Shown here: in pieces, positions 59,281-64,000 of the stretch | Numbering within the stretch: position 1 is the first letter of the stretch | Layout of the letters: the number at the start of each line of letters is the position of its first letter | DNA from: Bog-756 sp963829235 | Lineage (GTDB): Bacteria; Actinomycetota; Acidimicrobiia; Acidimicrobiales; RAAP-2 | Length of the DNA stretch: 64,000 nucleotides | NCBI GenBank assembly: GCA_963829235.1 | Contig: CAWHIF010000004.1 | Location: forward strand, 372,001 to 436,000 | Direction: 5' to 3' | The notes under the pieces: model-generated | What the model was told of the DNA's origin: nothing | What the model saw: only the letters and a program-made list of their open reading frames with translations | Databases searched by the model: none | Made by a program: the position numbers and the translations under genes

Positions 59281-60582
59281 TCACTGTCGGCCCAGCCCTC
59301 GCGCCACTTCGTGCAGCTGGGCCCGGAAATCGGGGTGGGCAATTTCTGCCAGGGCGGTCGCCCGTTCGCGAACAGTGAGCCCGTTGAGCTGAGCGGCTCC
59401 GTACTCGGTGACGACAACCCCGGTGTGATGCCGTGGCGTCGAGACCACGGCCCCCTCGGGCAGGAAGGGGAGGATCCGCGAGCCCACCGCGCCGCCGACG
59501 GTCACGGTGGACTTCAGGCAGATCAGCGAGTGCGCGTCGATGTGAAGGTCGGCACCGGCCACGAAGTCCTCGTGCCCGCCGACGCCGGAGATCTGCTTGC
59601 CGTCAATGCTGTCCGCCACCACCTGCCCGTAGAGGTCGAGGCACATGGCGCCGTTGATCGACACGAGCTTGTGATTGCGCCCGATCACCGTCGGGTCGTT
59701 GACGATGTCGACCGGCAAGAACGCCACCTCGGAATTGTCATCGAGCCACCGGTAGAGGTCAGGGGTCCCGAGGGCGAAGGTCGTGACCGACACCCCGTCG
59801 AAAATACCCTTGGCCGTATTGGTCACCTTGCCCGCCTGGTGGAGGAGCATGAGCCCGGTGGTGAACATCTCGGAATGCACGCCGTAATCGCCGCCGCCGC
59901 CCTCGGCGAGCTTGGTGGCCACGATGTTCGGTACCGCACCGATACCGGTCTGCAGCGTGCACCCATCGGTGACGAACTGCAGCGCGTTGGCGGCGATGGC
60001 CGCATCCTCCTCGGTCGGCACCGGATCCTCCAGCGCGTAGGGCTGACCATCGGCTTCGACCACCACGTCGATCAGGTCCACCGGGAGGCTGTTGTCGAAT
60101 CGTGGTGGAAGGCTGCGGGTTCGGGGCAAGTGCGGATTGACCTCGACCAGGAGCACTCGGTCGGGGTCGGTTCCGGCCCGGATCAGCTCGTCGCGGGTGG
60201 CTCCGAAGTGCAGAGACAGATTGACCCGTCCGTCGTTGTCCGGGGGTGCACCCTGGGCGATCATGACCCGCGGCGCGTACCGGCTCAGAATCGGGGCGAA
60301 CTGGCGGAAACCACCCGGAACGAGCTCGATCTCATGCCCCTCGGCCAACAGGATCCGCTCGGCAGGCCCGAAGAACCCTGAACGGTATGACACACCTGGC
60401 TTGGTGAATACGGTGTAGTAGCCGAGGAGCAGTGCACCGCCGAATACCAGGTCCTCCCAGTCATCACGCCCGCCCAGAGCGGTCAAGAACGCGTCCGGAA
60501 TGCCAGGTCCCAGTCCGAAGCCGATCGTGTCACGCGGTCGGACAAGGTCCGCGGCCTCCTCCGGGGTGCGGGTGATGGTCAT
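59281..60582 (-). CDS. Acetyl-CoA hydrolase / 4-hydroxybutyrate CoA-transferase family
   Basis: 433 aa. Diagnostic blocks: VTDGCTLQTGIGAVPNIVATKLAEGG, YGVHSEMFTTGLMLL, FALGTPDLYRWLDDN and VVVTEYGAAQLNGLTVRERA, where EYGAA carries the catalytic Glu. The enzyme exchanges CoA between acetyl-CoA and a carboxylic acid, or hydrolyses acetyl-CoA; relatives act on 4-hydroxybutyrate, propionate or succinate. Standard length, single gene with 203 bp of free sequence before the plus-strand acyltransferase. Confidence 0.88.
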   Translation of the reverse strand: MTITRTPEEAADLVRPRDTIGFGLGPGIPDAFLTALGGRDDWEDLVFGGALLLGYYTVFTKPGVSYRSGFFGPAERILLAEGHEIELVPGGFRQFAPILSRYAPRVMIAQGAPPDNDGRVNLSLHFGATRDELIRAGTDPDRVLLVEVNPHLPRTRSLPPRFDNSLPVDLIDVVVEADGQPYALEDPVPTEEDAAIAANALQFVTDGCTLQTGIGAVPNIVATKLAEGGGGDYGVHSEMFTTGLMLLHQAGKVTNTAKGIFDGVSVTTFALGTPDLYRWLDDNSEVAFLPVDIVNDPTVIGRNHKLVSINGAMCLDLYGQVVADSIDGKQISGVGGHEDFVAGADLHIDAHSLICLKSTVTVGGAVGSRILPFLPEGAVVSTPRHHTGVVVTEYGAAQLNGLTVRERATALAEIAHPDFRAQLHEVARGLGRQ

Positions 60583-60785
60583 GGTGCGAGATTCTGCCCG
60601 GTCCAGTCACGCGACGTCCATCGCCCGGGCGGTGGGACCGGACGTCGGGGGCCGTCGGGAATCCCACTCCAGAGCACCCGCCCCGGCCGCTGGCCGGGAT
60701 CAACCGGCGCTTTCGGGGGAGGGCGGAGCCGGCTGGGTATGCCGCAACCTGGGTCTTTGGACGCCCCGTTTAGTAATGTCGTCCC

Positions 60786-62003
60786 ATGGGGGTACGCCGG
60801 AGCTTTGACGAAGCGCTTTCGCCGCGTCACAACAGCTTGAATTTCCTTCGGCTGTTCTTCGCCGTGGCCGTCGTCGTCTCGCACTCGACCGCTTTTGGCC
60901 TCTGGAAGTATCCACTGGCCGTCAACAACACCACCCTCGGAGCAATCTCCGTCTATGGGTTCTTCGGCATCAGTGGCTATCTGATCGCGAGCAGTGCCCT
61001 TCGCAACCGCCCCGGGCGCTACCTGTGGCAGCGGTTCCTCAGGATTTTTCCGGCGTTTTGGGCTTGCCTGCTGGTGACGGCATTCGGCTTCGGAGTCATC
61101 GCCGTACTCACGACCCACCATCGCTGTCATTCACTTTCCTGTTACTTCGATGCGAAGTTCAGCCCAGCAGGTTACGTCTACAAGAACTTCCTCTTGAAGA
61201 TCAACCAGACGTCCATCGCGGGATTGCCGACCGGCCACTACGACATCCTTTTGTGGCGCGTTTGGAATGGATCGTTGTGGACGCTCGTCTACGAGTTCCT
61301 CTGCTATCTGTTGCTATTGGCCCTCGTCCTCGTCGGCCTGCTTCGAAGGCGCACGGTCGTGCTCGGAATTACGGGTGGGATCTTCCTCATCATCGGGTTG
61401 GGAACCTTCGTCCCGGGCTGGTCCACGCAGTTCGACCCCAATCACTACTGGTTTCTCATGAACCTCTTGAGATTTGCCTCCGTCTTCCTCGTCGGATCCC
61501 TCGTCTATCTGTACCGGGAGAGGATCCCCGACTCCGGATGGCTCGCGCTTGCCTCTGGGGCGCTCTTCTTCGGCGCGCTCTGGCTGCCCAGCGGTGGGCA
61601 CCTGCCCCAGAACCAGTTCACCGACGGATCATTCTTCTCTCCTGCCATCGTCTACCCGGTTCTGTGGCTCGGCGCTCACCTGCCCCTGCAGCGAGTCGGC
61701 TCCAAAAACGACTACTCCTACGGTGTCTACATCTACGCCTACCCGGTGCAGCAGCTTCTCGCCATGTGGGGCGTGATCCGCTTCGGCTTCTTGGCCTTCA
61801 CCGGATTGGCCATCCTCATCACCGTTCCTCTCGCCGTCTGCAGCTGGTGGGGGATTGAGAAGCACGCTCTGAAGCTCAAAGGCTTCGAGTTCGGCCGGCG
61901 CGGTGCGAGCTCAGCCGGACTCCCGGTGGCCGACGCTTTGGGCAGACCCGAACAAGTCCTCCAGGTGGCCGTTGCCCCGTCGGATGCGAGGTCCGACGCC
62001 TGA
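60786..62003 (+). CDS. Acyltransferase-3 (OafA/YrhL-like) membrane protein
   Basis: 405 aa with about ten membrane helices. Family motifs are NSLNFLRLFFAVAVVVSHS (the catalytic His region, H38 or nearby), FFGISGYLIASS and RFLRIFPAFWACLL. Acyltransferase-3 proteins O-acylate sugars, lipids or antibiotics at the membrane. ATG 60786. No glycan-synthesis neighbours, so the target is unknown. The upstream leader includes AT-rich GTTTAGTAATGTCG near the start, a likely promoter. Confidence 0.88.
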   Translation: MGVRRSFDEALSPRHNSLNFLRLFFAVAVVVSHSTAFGLWKYPLAVNNTTLGAISVYGFFGISGYLIASSALRNRPGRYLWQRFLRIFPAFWACLLVTAFGFGVIAVLTTHHRCHSLSCYFDAKFSPAGYVYKNFLLKINQTSIAGLPTGHYDILLWRVWNGSLWTLVYEFLCYLLLLALVLVGLLRRRTVVLGITGGIFLIIGLGTFVPGWSTQFDPNHYWFLMNLLRFASVFLVGSLVYLYRERIPDSGWLALASGALFFGALWLPSGGHLPQNQFTDGSFFSPAIVYPVLWLGAHLPLQRVGSKNDYSYGVYIYAYPVQQLLAMWGVIRFGFLAFTGLAILITVPLAVCSWWGIEKHALKLKGFEFGRRGASSAGLPVADALGRPEQVLQVAVAPSDARSDA

Positions 62004-62057
62004 GGTAACCCGGGCTGATCACCCGGCACGACGACCCCATCCGTCGCAGGAGCACTC

Positions 62058-62921
62058 ATGACCGACTCATCCTCCGCCAACGTCATGGACGGGAAAGCGC
62101 TCGCTGGGAGACTCCACGCAGTGACCGCCGGGCGCGCCACCGAGTTCCGGGCCCGAACCGGGCGGTCTCCGTGCCTGGCTGCCGTGCTGGTCGGCGACGA
62201 CCCGGCATCGGTGACCTACGTGAAGATGAAGAGAGCCCGCTGTCAGGCTGTCGGACTCGATTCGAGACTCGTCCAGCTACCGACTGGAACCACCACGACC
62301 CGGGTCGTGGATGAGGTGGGACGCCTGTCCCAGGATTCCGATGTGGACGGGATCCTCGTGCAGCATCCGGTCCCGATGCACGTGGACGAACGCGCCACGT
62401 TCGAAGCCATCGTTCCCAGCAAGGACGTCGACGGCGTCACCACTTCTTCGTTTGCCGCGATGTCGCTCGGACTTCCCGGCTTCGTGTCGTGCACACCGGG
62501 CGGGATCCTGCGGCTTCTGGACGAGTACGCAGTCGATCCGGGTGGAAGGCACGCGGTCGTCATCGGACGCAGCCCCATTCTCGGGTTGCCCGTCGGGATG
62601 CTCCTCCTGGGCCGGAACGCGACCGTGACGTTCTGCCACTCGAAGACTCGTCAACTGGCGGAAGTCGTGAGAACCGGGGATATCGTCGTCGCCGCCGTCG
62701 GGCACCCGAATCTCGTCAGAGGAAGCTGGTTGAAGCCGGGTGCCGTCGTGATCGACGCCGGCTACTACCAGGGAGGGATCGGAGACGTGGACTTCGAGGA
62801 GGCACGGGCGGTCGCATCGCTCATCACGCCCGTCCCGGGAGGCGTCGGGCCCATGACCATTGCCGTGCTCCTCGACCAGACTGTGACTGCTGCCGAACGG
62901 CGTGCCGCAGCCACGTCCTAG
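62058..62921 (+). CDS. folD: FolD, methylenetetrahydrofolate dehydrogenase/cyclohydrolase
   Basis: 287 aa. Catalytic and binding residues visible: YVKMK with the reactive Lys, GILVQHPVP, PSKDVDG, CTPGGIL and the NADP site GRSPILGLPVGMLLL; the end has ITPVPGGVGPMTIAVLL. It interconverts 5,10-methylene- and 10-formyl-tetrahydrofolate. Starts 54 bp after the acyltransferase stop, possibly co-transcribed. Residues differ somewhat from typical FolD (VQH for VQL), so it could be a second copy in the genome. Confidence 0.92.
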   Translation: MTDSSSANVMDGKALAGRLHAVTAGRATEFRARTGRSPCLAAVLVGDDPASVTYVKMKRARCQAVGLDSRLVQLPTGTTTTRVVDEVGRLSQDSDVDGILVQHPVPMHVDERATFEAIVPSKDVDGVTTSSFAAMSLGLPGFVSCTPGGILRLLDEYAVDPGGRHAVVIGRSPILGLPVGMLLLGRNATVTFCHSKTRQLAEVVRTGDIVVAAVGHPNLVRGSWLKPGAVVIDAGYYQGGIGDVDFEEARAVASLITPVPGGVGPMTIAVLLDQTVTAAERRAAATS

Positions 62922-62980
62922 CGATCACAGATCCCCGCGGCCGAAGGCATCGTGTTCGATGGGCGGCTCGTCTGTCGCGA

Positions 62981-64000
62981 TCAATCATGAAGTGCCCGCC
63001 GGAGCAGTGCGTCGATCTCCGTCGAAGCCCCCCTGGTCAGCACCCCGATGTCCGGCATCGTCCCCAGGTCACCGGTGGCTCCGAAGAAGAGCTGCCCGTT
63101 ATAGGACAGGATGGCCAAGCCGACCCGTAGCCCGTGGCTGATCGGGACGAACGGTCGGTATTCCAGCATCTCGTGTCCGAGGCAGTACAGGGGCATCTGC
63201 GGGCCGGGTACGTTGGTCGTCACAGTGCTGAGTGAGTGCTGACCGAAACTTCGTGCCGACCGGAGAGCGACGCGGCCGAGGAGCCACATGACCATGGGTG
63301 GGACAAAGTCCGCAACCGATGTGACGACGACGCCCGCCTCTGAGATGTGCAGCGACTTGAGCTCCGCCATCTGCTCCTGCACCACCTCGAGGCGCTCGAC
63401 CGGGTCGGCGATGCGCACCGGAAGTTCGTACAACAGGCACGACACCTGATTGTCGCTGAGTCGCCGGTCGCCCTCGTGTCGAGTCGACACCGGTACGAGC
63501 GAGCGGACCACGGCCTGGTCGAGAGGATCACCGCGCTCGAGGAGAAGGGCCCGATAACCGCCGGAGACAGCGGCCAGGGCGACGTCGTTCACCGTGCCGC
63601 CGAACGCGGATCGGATGGTCCGCACATCCTCGAGCCGGGCGGAGGAATGAGCCCAGGTCCGGCCAGGGCCGATCGGACCTTCGATCGACAGAGGACCGGT
63701 GGGGACGAGACGCCGCAAGAGCCGGACCATGCCCTCTCCTGTCCAGAGGGCGGTGCGGGCCGAGACGATCGGATGGACTGCTGATCCGGGGAGCCTCCTG
63801 GCGGTGGCGAGGGCGTCCGAGAGCAATCCTCCCCACGCATCAAGCACCTTGAGCGCGGCCGGTGGTTCCGCCTCGGCCACCCACGGTTGAGGTTCCCCCA
63901 CGGCCGCGTCCGCCTCGACATCCAACAGGGCCGTGAGGAGACCGACCCCGGCGATCCCATCGACCATACAGTGGTGCACTTTGCACACGAGCGCCCAGCG
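62981..64000 (-). CDS. WS/DGAT-type wax ester/diacylglycerol acyltransferase (C-terminal part)
   Basis: The 5' end lies beyond 64000. The catalytic motif HHCMVDG is near the window edge; downstream are TVNDVALAAVSGGYRALL, RSLVPVSTR and VTTNVPGPQMPLYCLGHEM, all typical of bacterial wax synthase/DGAT. It makes storage triacylglycerol or wax ester from acyl-CoA. The stop is at 62981. Converges on folD (59 bp). Confidence 0.9.
   Translation of the reverse strand, partial: RWALVCKVHHCMVDGIAGVGLLTALLDVEADAAVGEPQPWVAEAEPPAALKVLDAWGGLLSDALATARRLPGSAVHPIVSARTALWTGEGMVRLLRRLVPTGPLSIEGPIGPGRTWAHSSARLEDVRTIRSAFGGTVNDVALAAVSGGYRALLLERGDPLDQAVVRSLVPVSTRHEGDRRLSDNQVSCLLYELPVRIADPVERLEVVQEQMAELKSLHISEAGVVVTSVADFVPPMVMWLLGRVALRSARSFGQHSLSTVTTNVPGPQMPLYCLGHEMLEYRPFVPISHGLRVGLAILSYNGQLFFGATGDLGTMPDIGVLTRGASTEIDALLRRALHD

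Overview
The window is high-G+C bacterial chromosome with actinobacterial hallmarks, most likely from the class Acidimicrobiia; the class is inference, while 'actinobacterium' is well supported. Evidence: a mec-cysO-cysM sulfur-carrier cysteine cluster followed by an MBL-fold gene, rph and rdgB in the order known from Mycobacterium; MurT/GatD; two luciferase-like (F420-type) oxidoreductases; a WS/DGAT acyltransferase; a DUF222-HNH protein; DUF2510/DUF4190; frequent GTG starts and 4-nt ATGA/GTGA overlaps. No plasmid, phage, transposase or CRISPR signature was found.

Layout. 1-2.8 kb: gatD'-murT-HAD/PlsC fusion, coupled on the minus strand. 3-8.5 kb: LysR, GNAT, YqgE/AlgH, enoyl-CoA hydratase, and a TetR/MFS pair with a perfect palindrome at the TetR start. 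8.6-10.3 kb: frame-broken DUF222-HNH. 10.5-17.1 kb: minus-strand redox and lipid genes (LLM oxidoreductase, nitroreductase, peroxiredoxin, DUF2254, thioesterase, a CrtC-like protein, VOC). 17.3-26 kb: a lipoprotein and three large polytopic membrane proteins; two of these are inverted paralogues whose 3' halves form a nearly identical 1.37-kb inverted repeat. 26-41 kb: fructosamine kinase-like, GNAT, a large secreted subtilase with a sedolisin-like active site, SRAP, a secreted repeat protein, a frame-broken ECF sigma gene with its membrane partner, a serine hydrolase, SRPBCC, LLM and small secreted proteins. 41-50 kb: tRNA-Val(GAC), tRNA-Cys(GCA), PhyH dioxygenase, glycosyltransferase, GlnD, L,D-transpeptidase. 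50-54 kb: enoyl-CoA hydratase, methyltransferase, DUF4388, DUF4190. 54-59 kb: rdgB-rph-MBL-cysM-cysO-mec on minus, smpB-ssrA on plus. 59-64 kb: CoA-transferase, acyltransferase-3, folD, WS/DGAT.

How the genes work together. Mec, CysO and CysM form a protein-bound sulfur route to cysteine. SmpB and tmRNA form the trans-translation system. MurT and GatD amidate lipid II. TetR and the MFS pump look like a self-regulated efflux unit.

Two patterns cut across the window. First, at least six frame breaks hit five genes (DUF222-HNH, ECF sigma, a secreted protein, cysO, and cysM twice); five of them are repaired by removing one base, so residual sequencing insertions are likely and should be excluded before calling pseudogenes. 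Second, short tandem repeats of about 16-21 bp, or a homopolymer, sit in the 5' leaders of several genes (GNAT, LLM, peroxiredoxin, lipoprotein, membrane protein), which would suit copy-number-variable expression control.
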